A DNA stretch of 9,464 nt from Akkermansia sp. (GCA_020047775.1 JAIFNK010000176.1:1-9464), one strand, 5' to 3'; positions 1 to 7,627 are shown, numbered from the stretch's first letter. Notes: generated from the letters alone by a model not told the origin. Translations and numbers: made by a program.

Positions 1-3000
1 ACGGTGGGTTGGTCGATCTGGAGATTGGTGTTCTCCGCAACTTCGATCCAATCCCTGACACGGAATTTCGCCCCGACCGGCTGGACGCGGAGGCCGCCGG
101 CATAAATAAGCGTGCCGACTTGTTCGATCGGGTTGGATCCGACGAGGGTGTGGGTGCCGTTGGTGAGCAGGGTGAGTGTCGCGGTGTCCGGGATGCGCCC
201 GGCACCGGCATCGGTGCCGCCGGGATTTTCGACGGACGCGGGGAAGGCTCCGCCGCCGATTTTCAGATCGCCGGGGATGCCGCCGGTGGCACCGGTGATT
301 TCGAGAATGCCATGGGTGACCTCGGTGGGGCGGTCGTAGTTGCGTGTGCCGGGGATGAACCGCGTTTTTCCGCCGCCTTCCACAAACACGCCGATGGAGG
401 CCGCACCGCTGTCCTTGAGAATCCCCGCGATGTCGAGGGTGCCGATGAAGGTGCCGCTGGGATCGACGCGCCGCAACGTGAGCTGGGTGCTATCGACGAC
501 GGTTAGACTTCCGGCGACGACCAGCGAGCCGGGGCCTTGCAGTTCGACGAGCGTGGCGAAGTCGGACTCGTTGAGCAGGCGGACGGGAAGACTGAGCGTG
601 GAGGAGCCGGTGATGTTGGCTTTCAGGTCGCCGCTGAGTTGCAGGCCGTTGCCGCCGAGGGTGTAGCCGCCTTCGATCTGGAGGGTGCGGAAGGTGGTGT
701 TGACCGGGAAATCATTGGTATTGGTGGTGCGGGCGGCACCGGCGGCGAAGCGCAGCGCTTCGTCGGGCTGCGGGGCGACGTCGTCCACCCAGTTGGCGGC
801 GTTGGTCCAGTTATTATCTCCGCCACCGCCGTCCCAGACGCGGAATCCGCCGGAGGGGGAACTGGTGACGGTGGCGGAAAAGTCGTTGCCATCGCCGCCC
901 TGATAGGTGAAAGCGACGGTGATGCCGGGGGCGAGGGTTTGGGTGCTGCCTTCGCTGATGCCGGCGAAAGTGCCGGGGAACGCGATGGAATCGAAGTTAT
1001 GCTTTAGCAGGACAAACTCCTGGCCGACGAGCGGGAGGTAGCCGGGATCGAGGACGAGCGAGATAGCGGCGTCACCGGGGGCGATGGAGCCGACGGAGAA
1101 CTGGTCGTAGCTGCTGCCTGCGGTCGCGCCATTGATTTCATAAACCAGCGTGGTGGCGGAGTTGAGTTGCGCGCTTTGGGAGCTGAGCAGTCCCAGGCTG
1201 GTGCCGGGGGAAATCTGACCGCCGGCGGCGAGAACTTCGATCTGGCGGAACAGGCCGCTGCCGCTGATTTTTCCGCCGTCGAGCCGCACTTGGGCTTTGA
1301 ATGGCGAGAACTCGGGGACGCCGCCGTTGTGGCGGAGCTCGGGGCCTGCGACGTTGAGGATGTCGGTGCCGAGCAGGGTATCCACCTGAAGCAAGCCACT
1401 GCCGGTGACGAGGAAGTTTTGGTTGGCAAGGATGGGGTTTCCAAATTCGCCGGCGACGATCTGGCTGCCGGCGGCGAGGTCCAGGGTGTGGGTGCCGGCT
1501 GCATCGGGAACGGTGAACTGGGTCGCCGCGAGGGTAGCTCCGACGGCGAGGCTGACGTTACCGGAAAGGATCACGTTTGGCACCGTGAGTGTGGCCGCTG
1601 ACTGCGTGTAGTCCTGGCAGGTGATCGCGGATGAAATGGCGCAGGTGCCGGAGCTGAAGGTGAAGTCCTGGCAGGCAAGGGTGGCGGCGGTGAACGAATC
1701 GGTCCCGTCGAGTGTGAGGTTTCCGGTGAACGTGAGATTTTGACCGACGATGCTGCCGTTGTTGAGCTGGAGGTTCTGGATGGTTTGGTTGGTGGCTCCG
1801 GAGAAGGTGAGAGTGCCCAGGGAATTGACGATGATGGGACTGGTGAGCGGCGCGGCGGCCGCGATCACGGTGGCGGTGGCGATGGAGGCGCCGGTGCCGA
1901 GTGTCAGGCCGTTGGCGGTCACGACATCGGCACGCCCGGATAGATTTCCAAACTCCACCAGGCTGCCGCCGCCGTAGGTGTGGCCGATGAATCCGTCGAG
2001 GTTCACCCCGACATTCGCTTCCACCCGGAGTTTGGCGGGACCGCTGAGCAGGCCGCCAGTGGAAAAGAGGATGAAGCGCTGGGTGGTGCCGCCATCGCCG
2101 CGGAATCGCAGGTTCGCCGTGGTGGTGATGAGCGGATTCAGGAAACGGAGGGTTCGCTGATTGGTGTTCGTGATTTCCGCATCGGCGAGCAGAGTGACGG
2201 GCAGGCTGACTTCCACGAAGCGGGCGGTCGAGTCGGCGACGTTGCAGGTGATGTTTCCGGTGAGTTGGATGGCATTTCCGGAAATGGACCGGGCGACGCT
2301 GCTAGAGCCGGTGCCGCTGAACGTGAGCGCGTGGAAACCCATGCCCGCGGGGAAATTGTTAGCGCTGGCGACGTGCACCGCGGATGGGAATTCCAACGAA
2401 TCGCCGGGAGCGGGAACGACATCGCCCGCCCAGTTGGCGGCGGTGCGCCAGCTCGTGTCGCCACCGCCGCCGCCATCCCAGACGCGGGTGGTGCCGCTGG
2501 CGGCGGGAGTGCTGGCGGTCAGCACCACGTCATTGCCGGTGCCGCCGGTATAACTGATGGTGAAGCGGTTGAAGCTGGTGAGCAAGGTCGCGCCCTGGGC
2601 CAGGCCGGCGAAGGTGCCGCTGACGGCGTCGGTGTTGTCGTTTTTGACCAGGGTGATGGCCGTGCCGGACGGCAACGCCACGCTGTCGCGGATGACCAGC
2701 GCCGCGCTGGCGAGGGTGACGCCGCCCGCGCCGGGGTCGATGGAAGAAGCGGCGATATCGAGCTGGTCGTGACCGCTGCCGGCGGTGGCTCCGTTGAGGT
2801 CGAATTCGAGGGTGGTGGCGCTGTTAGCAGTCAACCGCGAGGCTTCGAAGATTCCGGTGCCGGTCCCGGTGCCGGGGGAAATGCCACCACCGGCGACGGC
2901 GGTGACGCGGACCGCGCGGCCACTGCCGGTGAGCGTGCCGCCATTGAGGGAGATTCCCAGGGTGAGGGTTTCGCTGTTGTTATCGAGCTGGAGCGTGCCC

Positions 3001-5033
3001 TGTTCGAGATTGAAGGTGGTGACGGCGGCGTTTCCGGAGACGACCAGGGTGCCGGTGCCGGTTTTCCGCTGGGTGGTCCCGCTGCTGGCGGGCGAGATGG
3101 TGAGAGCCCCGCCGAGGGTGAGCGTCTTGCCGCTGGCCACGGTCCAGTCGCGGACAGACCCGTTCATTTGGACGGGCGAGGCGATGGATGTCGTCTGGTT
3201 GGCGGTGATGTTTCCACCGATGGCGAGGACGCTGGCCCCGCTGTTGACCGCGCCGCCATCGAGCACCAGGCCGCCGATGGTTTCGAGGGCGGCCGGGGCG
3301 AAGGTGGCGTTCGGAGTGACGGTGACCACGGCGGTGTCGGCGATTTTTTCGGCGACGGTGGTGGTCAGGCTGGCGACGCTGGATGCATTGCCGATGGTGA
3401 CGTTTCCAGGAATCGCGGTGCCCGATGATTTGGTGAGGCGCAGCTCGCCGCTGTTGATGGTGGTGGCACCGGCGTAGCTGTTGGCGACGGAGCCGGAGAA
3501 GACCGCGGGACCGTTGCCGTTTTTGATGAAGCCGCCGGCACCGGAGATGGCCCCGTTGAAACCAAGCGTGCCGCTGTTGGCGTTGTTCGCGGTGAGGGTG
3601 AAGCCGCCGTTTGCCAGATCGGTGACGGTGAGGCTGCCAGCGCCGGTGAGCGCGAAGGTTTGCGCCGCGCCGAGGACGAGATCCGAGGTGATGGTGTTGG
3701 TGCCGCTGGCGTGGCTGGCGGCGATGCCATTGCTGAGAGTGAGTTCGAGCCCGGGGGCGATGGTGTAGCCGCCGCCGGTGAAGGACAGGGCGAAGGCGTT
3801 GCCGCTGACGCTCACGACAGAGCGCTTGTCCGAAGGTGCCAGCACGCCGAAAATGACGGTATTGTTGGCGACAGGCGTGGCGTCTCCGCTCCAGTTCGCT
3901 TGTGTCGCCCAAGAAGTGTTCACGCCGCCGCCGTCCCACTCGCGGGTGCCGCTGCTGGTGGAGAGCACGGTCGTGGCGGTGAAGTCATTGCCGGTGCCGC
4001 CGGCATAGTTGTAGCGGAAAACGTTCATCCCGATCGTTTCGAGCGTGTTTTCGGAAATGGTCGAGCCGCCGGATGTGCGGAAGCCGGTGGTCATGGCTCC
4101 GGCGCTGGATTTATCGATCAGGATGAAACTGCTGCCGATCGGAAAGCCCCCCAGCGGGTCCAAATTGATCCGGGCACCATTCGGCGTCACACTGCCGCCG
4201 ACGCGGATCTGGTCGTAACCGGTCGCGACGGTGGTCGAGTTCAGCTCGAAGAAGGCATCGTCCCCGGTGCCCGCCTGGAATTCCAGATTGCCGGTGATGG
4301 TGAGGCGTCCGACGTTCCCGCCGGGTTTCACATCGCCATCGACGAAGAGCGTGCCGCCGATGGTGCCGCTGCCGCTCAGGGTGCCGGAGGAACCCACCGA
4401 AACACTTCCCGGCATGCTGCCATTCACCATCAGATCGCTGGTGCTGCTGACGGTGGTGAGGCCGGTGAAGAGTTGGTTTCCATCGAAGCGGACGCGGCTG
4501 TTGCCGATGGTGGTGACGCCGCCGCTGCCGCTGATGGTGCCATCGACATCGATGATGGCGGTGGTGGTGCTCAGGGTGAGGAGATTCGCGCCGAGGTCCA
4601 CGGTGCCGCCGACTAACAGTGTTCCGGAAGTGAATGGAAAGCTGGAGGTGAACCCGGTGCTGGAGAAGGTGGCCGGCTCGTTGAGCGTGATCGGGCAGTT
4701 CAGGGTGGTGGTGCCGGAGGTATGGGTGGCCTCAATGAGCGGCGTGCCGACGCCAAACAGAGCGAAGCTGTTGGTTCCATTCACCGTGTAGCCGGAACCG
4801 GAGAAGGTGAGCCGGGTATAAACGGTTCCCGCCGCCCGGTTGTTGGACATCGTTTTGTTCAACCCGAAGGAGGGGAAGATCACCTGCTCGGTGGTGGTGG
4901 GCACCCGGTTCAAATCCCAGTTGCTGATAGCGCCCCAGCTTGCGCTGGTGCCGCCTTCCCAGGTGATCTGCGCTTGGAGCGAGGCGGCGCTGGCTAGCAG
5001 GACGAGCGTGACGGGGAGGCGTGGGTTATTCAT
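1..5033 (-). CDS. Giant autotransporter-associated beta-strand repeat protein, 3' end beyond window
   Basis: The frame is open from an ATG at 5033-5031 to the left edge (1,677 codons, no stop), so the C-terminus is not seen. Residues 1-21 form a signal peptide: Arg5, a hydrophobic VTLVLLASAAS core, and likely cleavage after LQA21. The mature part is rich in Gly, Thr, Ser, Asn and Val with almost no Cys, as in secreted right-handed beta-helices. Four Trp/Gly linkers (Trp25, Trp366, Trp852, Trp1400) divide it into units. Units end in GGTGND- or GGDGND-type motifs, preceded by a YDQ/HDQ passenger-end motif. PATR-type repeats are clear at residues 498-533 and near 657-683, with weaker ones near 178-235 and 1555-1600. 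Such proteins are exported to the outer membrane or cell surface and are often called adhesins, but the function here is unknown. The anchor (beta-barrel or sorting tag) would lie outside the window. No Shine-Dalgarno sequence is visible; the start is chosen because it directly precedes the signal peptide. The family call is firm, the role is not. Confidence 0.5.
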   Translation of the reverse strand, partial: MNNPRLPVTLVLLASAASLQAQITWEGGTSASWGAISNWDLNRVPTTTEQVIFPSFGLNKTMSNNRAAGTVYTRLTFSGSGYTVNGTNSFALFGVGTPLIEATHTSGTTTLNCPITLNEPATFSSTGFTSSFPFTSGTLLVGGTVDLGANLLTLSTTTAIIDVDGTISGSGGVTTIGNSRVRFDGNQLFTGLTTVSSTSDLMVNGSMPGSVSVGSSGTLSGSGTIGGTLFVDGDVKPGGNVGRLTITGNLEFQAGTGDDAFFELNSTTVATGYDQIRVGGSVTPNGARINLDPLGGFPIGSSFILIDKSSAGAMTTGFRTSGGSTISENTLETIGMNVFRYNYAGGTGNDFTATTVLSTSSGTREWDGGGVNTSWATQANWSGDATPVANNTVIFGVLAPSDKRSVVSVSGNAFALSFTGGGYTIAPGLELTLSNGIAASHASGTNTITSDLVLGAAQTFALTGAGSLTVTDLANGGFTLTANNANSGTLGFNGAISGAGGFIKNGNGPAVFSGSVANSYAGATTINSGELRLTKSSGTAIPGNVTIGNASSVASLTTTVAEKIADTAVVTVTPNATFAPAALETIGGLVLDGGAVNSGASVLAIGGNITANQTTSIASPVQMNGSVRDWTVASGKTLTLGGALTISPASSGTTQRKTGTGTLVVSGNAAVTTFNLEQGTLQLDNNSETLTLGISLNGGTLTGSGRAVRVTAVAGGGISPGTGTGTGIFEASRLTANSATTLEFDLNGATAGSGHDQLDIAASSIDPGAGGVTLASAALVIRDSVALPSGTAITLVKNDNTDAVSGTFAGLAQGATLLTSFNRFTISYTGGTGNDVVLTASTPAASGTTRVWDGGGGGDTSWRTAANWAGDVVPAPGDSLEFPSAVHVASANNFPAGMGFHALTFSGTGSSSVARSISGNAIQLTGNITCNVADSTARFVEVSLPVTLLADAEITNTNQRTLRFLNPLITTTANLRFRGDGGTTQRFILFSTGGLLSGPAKLRVEANVGVNLDGFIGHTYGGGSLVEFGNLSGRADVVTANGLTLGTGASIATATVIAAAAPLTSPIIVNSLGTLTFSGATNQTIQNLQLNNGSIVGQNLTFTGNLTLDGTDSFTAATLACQDFTFSSGTCAISSAITCQDYTQSAATLTVPNVILSGNVSLAVGATLAATQFTVPDAAGTHTLDLAAGSQIVAGEFGNPILANQNFLVTGSGLLQVDTLLGTDILNVAGPELRHNGGVPEFSPFKAQVRLDGGKISGSGLFRQIEVLAAGGQISPGTSLGLLSSQSAQLNSATTLVYEINGATAGSSYDQFSVGSIAPGDAAISLVLDPGYLPLVGQEFVLLKHNFDSIAFPGTFAGISEGSTQTLAPGITVAFTYQGGDGNDFSATVTSSPSGGFRVWDGGGGDNNWTNAANWVDDVAPQPDEALRFAAGAARTTNTNDFPVNTTFRTLQIEGGYTLGGNGLQLSGDLKANITGSSTLSLPVRLLNESDFATLVELQGPGSLVVAGSLTVVDSTQLTLRRVDPSGTFIGTLDIAGILKDSGAASIGVFVEGGGKTRFIPGTRNYDRPTEVTHGILEITGATGGIPGDLKIGGGAFPASVENPGGTDAGAGRIPDTATLTLLTNGTHTLVGSNPIEQVGTLIYAGGLRVQPVGAKFRVRDWIEVAENTNLQIDQPT
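747..842 (-). repeat. Trp/Gly linker module 4 of the surface protein
   Basis: Residues 1398-1429 read RVWDGGGGDNNW, then NAANW (Trp1415), VDD, P and a final LRF. It opens the last unit visible here, 548 residues after module 3. The unit continues past the left edge. Confidence 0.5.
1610..1675 (-). repeat. Short direct repeat encoding an 18-residue beta-helix rung with Cys
   Basis: The 12-base string agtcctggcagg occurs at 1610-1621 and again at 1664-1675, exactly 54 bases apart. On the coding strand it gives two rungs, ACQDFTF and TCQDYTQ, with Cys1121 and Cys1139 18 residues apart. A third Cys sits between them in SSGTCAI. The 18-residue period is close to one coil of a parallel beta-helix, and these are among the few Cys residues in the protein. 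Confidence 0.5.
2388..2486 (-). repeat. Trp/Gly linker module 3 of the surface protein
   Basis: Residues 850-882 read RVWDGGGGGDTSW, then AANW (Trp868), AGD, P and a final LEF. It is nearly identical in pattern to modules 2 and 4, follows a GGTGND unit end, and lies 486 residues after module 2. Confidence 0.5.
3435..3542 (-). repeat. Autotransporter-associated beta-strand repeat (PATR-type motif)
   Basis: Residues 498-533 match the PATR pattern: GAGGFIKNGNG, then VFSG, then YAGATTINSGELRL. The known family pattern is a Gly-rich turn, a K-x-G-x-G strand, an S/N-G turn, a Y-x-G-x-T-T strand and a GxL strand. It is the best-preserved copy in the protein. A second, looser copy around residues 657-683 begins KTGTGTLVVSGN and ends EQGTLQL. 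Confidence 0.5.
3849..3944 (-). repeat. Trp/Gly linker module 2 of the surface protein
   Basis: Residues 364-395 contain EWDGGG, then Trp375 and ANW (Trp381), followed by GD...P...VIF. The module follows a unit-ending GGTGND motif and opens the second unit, 341 residues after the first copy (Trp25 to Trp366). Confidence 0.5.
4875..4967 (-). repeat. Trp/Gly linker module 1 of the surface protein
   Basis: Residues 23-53, directly after the signal peptide, read TWEGG...SW...SNWDLNRVP...VIF. This is the first and most divergent copy of the WDGGG-x-W-x-ANW-x-D-x-P module that opens each unit of the protein. The Trp25, Trp33 and Trp39 positions match the Trp triplets of the later copies. Confidence 0.5.
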
Positions 5034-5182
5034 GGGAAATGGCGGTGGGGCACGAAACGAAAGGTCGGATGCTAGGAGAATTCGCGTTTCCCGCATCGTC
5101 CGAATGGACTATTTCGCGCTGCAATGATGGGCGAGTTCGGAAGATTCGTTGTTTCTGTTTTCCCGCTATGCTTGGCTGCTGC
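5034..5182. other. Divergent intergenic region between surface protein and LuxR-type regulator
   Basis: About 150 bases separate the two divergent start codons (134 if the LuxR gene starts at 5168). Translation in the LuxR frame upstream of 5168 gives a Cys- and Arg-containing stretch with no domain character, so the region is probably non-coding. Both promoters should lie here. I could not identify a convincing -35/-10 pair, a palindromic operator or a Shine-Dalgarno sequence for either gene. The stretch from about 5080 to 5165 is the most AT-rich part of the region. Confidence 0.5.
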
Positions 5183-6328
5183 ATGGCACACCCCCAGCGC
5201 GCGACCCGCGGTCAAAGTCCACGGAGCGCGCCCGGCCATGCCGGCGATTTACTCGATCTTCACCAGGCACTGGACATGGAAGCCCTCTGGCGTGCGGTGG
5301 TGCGTGTGGTTTCCGACATCCTGCCGGGCTGTGAGATCATCGCGGCACTTCCGCTGGAGGGGCTGATTCCGGTGACGTTCCGGACCACCCTCAAGATCGA
5401 TGATCCGGCGACGTATTGGCAACGGGTGAACGCAGCGGAACCGCCGATGGCCAAGGTGATCGCCGAATCCCCCGGACTCGAAGTATCCTACCTCGATGAT
5501 GACATGACCGCGGAAGTATTGGAGGCGAGCCGCTTCTATCATGAGATCATGGTGCCCGCCGACATCCGCCACATGTCAGCACTGCTTTTCTGGGAGAATG
5601 AACATTTTTTCTCCCACATCGGCCTGGCCCGGTCTGCCGCGTTGGGTCCGTTTACGGCTGCGGAGCGCGAAGGGATCCGGGAAATCCATCCTCACTTCGC
5701 GGCGGCGCTGCTCCGGGTAAAATCCATCGACCGGCTGAAATTCATCGCCAGCCTGTTGGCTGAATCCCTGGAGCATCCGTCGGACGGGCTGATCCTGATG
5801 GATTTCCAGCAAAGCGTGATATTCCATAACGGCGCGGCGGAACGGGCGTGCCGCTTGTGGCGGAGTGGCCCGGAGGCGGCGGCGAGAAACCGGCGGCGCG
5901 GGGATGTTTTCCGGTTGCCGGATGACATGCAGTCGGCGGTGGCGGGATTGATCCAGCGGTGTCTCGAAGCCGGCCAGCAGGCGGCGGGGGATGGTCCGCC
6001 CGTCGCTCAAATGCCACACCCCGCGCTGCCCGGGCTGGCCGCGCGCATGGAGGTGGTTTCCCCGCGAAGCCATGCCGCGGCCTCGTATGTGCGGATCGAG
6101 ATGAGCCGCGTGACGGCGGGCCAGCAAGCGGTGCCGGTCTTCAAGCTGAGCGAGGCCGAGCACCGGGTGGCATTGTTAGTCGCCACGGGCATGCGCAACG
6201 AGGAGGTCGCCGCGCAGCTGTCCCTGAGCGTGAACACCGTGCGCGCGCACCTGCGGCAGGTTTTCGAGAAACTGGACGTGAGCCACCGCGGCCAGCTCGC
6301 GGCGAAACTGTCAGTCGCGAGGAACTAA
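5183..6328 (+). CDS. LuxR-family transcriptional regulator with GAF-like and PAS-like sensor regions
   Basis: The 381-residue protein ends in a LuxR-type HTH (about 320-378): KLSEAEHRVALLVATG, then NEEVAAQLSLSVNTVRAHL as turn and recognition helix, then FEKLDV. Residues 33-180 resemble the GAF-like N-terminal half of many HTH regulators, with ADIRHMSALLF, GLARS and a helix ending HPHFAAALLRV. Residues about 198-225 (DGLILMDFQQSVIFHNGAAE) look PAS-like. No phosphoacceptor receiver and no acyl-homoserine-lactone domain is recognised, so the signal is unknown. It is presumably a cytoplasmic DNA-binding protein. The frame stays open upstream to 5021, but starts before 5168 would add unconserved-looking sequence and approach or overlap the divergent gene. 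ATG 5168 (+5 residues) is the main alternative, and no Shine-Dalgarno sequence decides. It is divergent from the surface-protein gene and may control it (inference). Family call firm, start moderate. Confidence 0.5.
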   Translation: MAHPQRATRGQSPRSAPGHAGDLLDLHQALDMEALWRAVVRVVSDILPGCEIIAALPLEGLIPVTFRTTLKIDDPATYWQRVNAAEPPMAKVIAESPGLEVSYLDDDMTAEVLEASRFYHEIMVPADIRHMSALLFWENEHFFSHIGLARSAALGPFTAAEREGIREIHPHFAAALLRVKSIDRLKFIASLLAESLEHPSDGLILMDFQQSVIFHNGAAERACRLWRSGPEAAARNRRRGDVFRLPDDMQSAVAGLIQRCLEAGQQAAGDGPPVAQMPHPALPGLAARMEVVSPRSHAAASYVRIEMSRVTAGQQAVPVFKLSEAEHRVALLVATGMRNEEVAAQLSLSVNTVRAHLRQVFEKLDVSHRGQLAAKLSVARN

Positions 6329-6765
6329 CCATTCCCCGCCGACAGGGCCCGGCTTAAATCGTTGGGATGACGATAGCCGAGATGATAGGCGACGGCTTTC
6401 ACCTGCCAGCCTTCCCCACGGATGAGCCGGCGCGCTTCCCCCGTCTTCACCTTCCGGAAATACGCACCCGGCGACAGCCCGGGCCGGGCCCGGAAAAAGC
6501 GGTGCAGCGTGCTGGGCGACATCCGTAGATAGTCGCAGAGCGCGGGCACTGGCGCGTGGATCGCCAGATTTCCCGCCATTTATGCCTGTGCCAGTTTCCA
6601 GCGCATCTCGTCCTCGGCGGGTGCCGGTTGGTTGCTGCGGAGGATTTCGACCTCCAGCAAATCCCGCAGCGCTCCGAGAGTGCGGGGCAATTGCCTGTCG
6701 GCCAAGACCACTTCATTCCGGCATTGGAAGTGCAATCCTGCCACTCCCTCGCAGATCAGGCCCAC
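6325..6765 (-). pseudogene. AraC-family regulator remnant, split by an in-frame TAA
   Basis: One minus-strand frame gives two pieces, 6765-6583 (GTG start, 61 codons) and 6579-6325 (84 codons), separated only by TAA at 6582-6580. The second piece has typical AraC HTH features: LCDYLRMSPSTLHRFFRARP, GLSPGAYFRKVK, EARRLI, then VAYHLGYRHPNDLSRAL. The first piece ends MRWKLAQA, which reads like the linker helix leading into that domain, so the stop appears to interrupt a once continuous gene. A normal AraC protein is near 250-300 residues. Here the N-terminal sensor domain is absent, since a TAA lies at 6771-6769 and the sugar operon starts 76 bases away. The C-terminus stops about a dozen residues early as SAGNG. 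A short functional 84-residue HTH protein starting at ATG 6579 is possible but less likely. It probably derives from the regulator of the divergent sugar operon (inference). Confidence 0.5.
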
Positions 6766-6841
6766 ATGTTAAAGTCCATCCAGTTTTTTTCCGTTTTCAC
6801 CCGCGCCCCCCGCGTGTAGGAATCCGGGACCGCAATTCACG
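6766..6841. other. Intergenic region upstream of the sugar operon
   Basis: This 76-base gap between the AraC remnant and the epimerase start should hold the operon promoter. It contains a run of seven T at 6784-6790 and a C-rich stretch at 6800-6811. Only a weak GGGA lies upstream of the ATG at 6842. No clear -35/-10 pair or operator palindrome was recognised. Confidence 0.5.
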
Positions 6842-7627
6842 ATGAGAACAGCCATCACCCTTTCCCAAGTCCCGGAAGCTCTCGCGGGACCGTTCGTCTT
6901 GCGGACGCCGCTGCCGGAAGCCTTCGCCACCGCCGCCGTGATCGGCTTCGATGCGGTGGAGCTTTTTCTGCCCGGCCCGGATTTCATCGCCGTGGACGAG
7001 GTGAAATCGCTGACCGCCACGCATGGACTCTCGATCGCCGCCGTCGGAACCGGGGCCGGAATGCTGCGGCACGGGCTGTCCATCACCGATGCGGACGAAG
7101 ACATGCGCGATGCGGCTCTCGATTTCGTGCTCTCGATGATCGACTTCGGCGGCCAACTCGCAGCCCCGGCGATCCTCGGCTCGATGCAAGGACGAGGCTC
7201 GCGCGATTTGCTCGCCGCGGGCCTGCGCCTCTGTGGCGAACGCGCCGCATCCCACGGCGTCCCGTTCATTTACGAACCCCTCAACCGCTACGAAACCAAC
7301 CTCTTCAACCGGCTGGGCGACGCCGCGAAATTCATCGAACTCCATGATCTGAAAAACGTCGTCCTGCTCGCCGACCTGTTCCACATGAACATCGAGGAGC
7401 GCGACCTCGCGGAAGCGATCCGCGAGGCGGGCCGCCACATCGGCCACGTGCATTTCGCCGATTCCAACCGCCAGGCGATGGGCTTCGGCCACACCGACGC
7501 GAAACCGGTGATTGCAGCCCTGCGGGAAATCCAATATTCAGGTTGCCTGTCCGCTGAAATCTTCCCGCTGCCCGACCCCGAAACCGCCGCCCGCCAGACG
7601 ATTTCCTCCATCCGCTCACTCCTCTAA
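6842..7627 (+). CDS. Sugar phosphate isomerase/epimerase family protein (xylose-isomerase-like TIM barrel)
   Basis: The 261-residue cytoplasmic enzyme belongs to the AP-endonuclease-2/xylose-isomerase-like barrel family. Likely metal ligands are Glu145 (PFIYEPLNR), Asp178 (LLADLFHMN), His204 (HVHFAD) and Glu239 (SAEIF). The spacings of 33, 26 and 35 residues are the same as those I recall for D-tagatose 3-epimerase (Glu152, Asp185, His211, Glu246). His181 and Arg210 fall where that family has substrate-contacting residues. This supports a metal-dependent ketose 3-epimerase or isomerase; the sugar itself cannot be told. The length is slightly shorter than the usual 280-300. The ATG at 6842 opens directly into the first barrel strand (RTAITLSQV), so the start is likely right. 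It is the first gene of a three-gene operon, one base before the next ATG. A non-catalytic or hydrolase-like member of this broad family is the alternative. Confidence 0.5.
   Translation: MRTAITLSQVPEALAGPFVLRTPLPEAFATAAVIGFDAVELFLPGPDFIAVDEVKSLTATHGLSIAAVGTGAGMLRHGLSITDADEDMRDAALDFVLSMIDFGGQLAAPAILGSMQGRGSRDLLAAGLRLCGERAASHGVPFIYEPLNRYETNLFNRLGDAAKFIELHDLKNVVLLADLFHMNIEERDLAEAIREAGRHIGHVHFADSNRQAMGFGHTDAKPVIAALREIQYSGCLSAEIFPLPDPETAARQTISSIRSLL

Noticed and set aside
1980..3428. A 482-codon plus-strand open frame opposite the surface-protein gene
   Set aside because: It is a Gly/Asp/Glu/Ala-rich, low-complexity mirror of the Thr/Ser/Val-rich coding strand and has no domain. The minus strand has a signal peptide, repeats and continuous family motifs.
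2980..3939. A 319-codon minus-strand frame rich in Arg and His
   Set aside because: It is a frame-shifted reading of the surface-protein gene. The Arg/His/Gln bias is typical of a shifted GC-rich frame, and the true frame has PATR and WDGGG motifs over the same bases.
3660..4616. A 318-codon plus-strand open frame, with similar ones at 9-1007 and 4722-4997
   Set aside because: The composition is the same antisense mirror, and they lie wholly within the minus-strand gene.
5021..5182. N-terminal extension of the LuxR-type regulator up to 5021
   Set aside because: The extra residues have no domain character, and the earliest start would overlap the start codon of the divergent gene.
5124..5366. 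An 80-codon plus-strand frame whose N-terminus resembles a signal peptide
   Set aside because: It overlaps the LuxR-type gene in another frame, and after about residue 25 it becomes Trp/Arg-rich without any recognisable domain.
6800..6815. C-rich CGCG...CGCG palindrome-like stretch as an operator or hairpin
   Set aside because: Only four base pairs match around a short loop in a GC-rich region, which is expected by chance.
6797..7534. A 245-codon minus-strand frame opposite the epimerase gene
   Set aside because: The plus strand encodes a complete TIM-barrel enzyme with all metal ligands. The minus frame has antisense composition and no motif.
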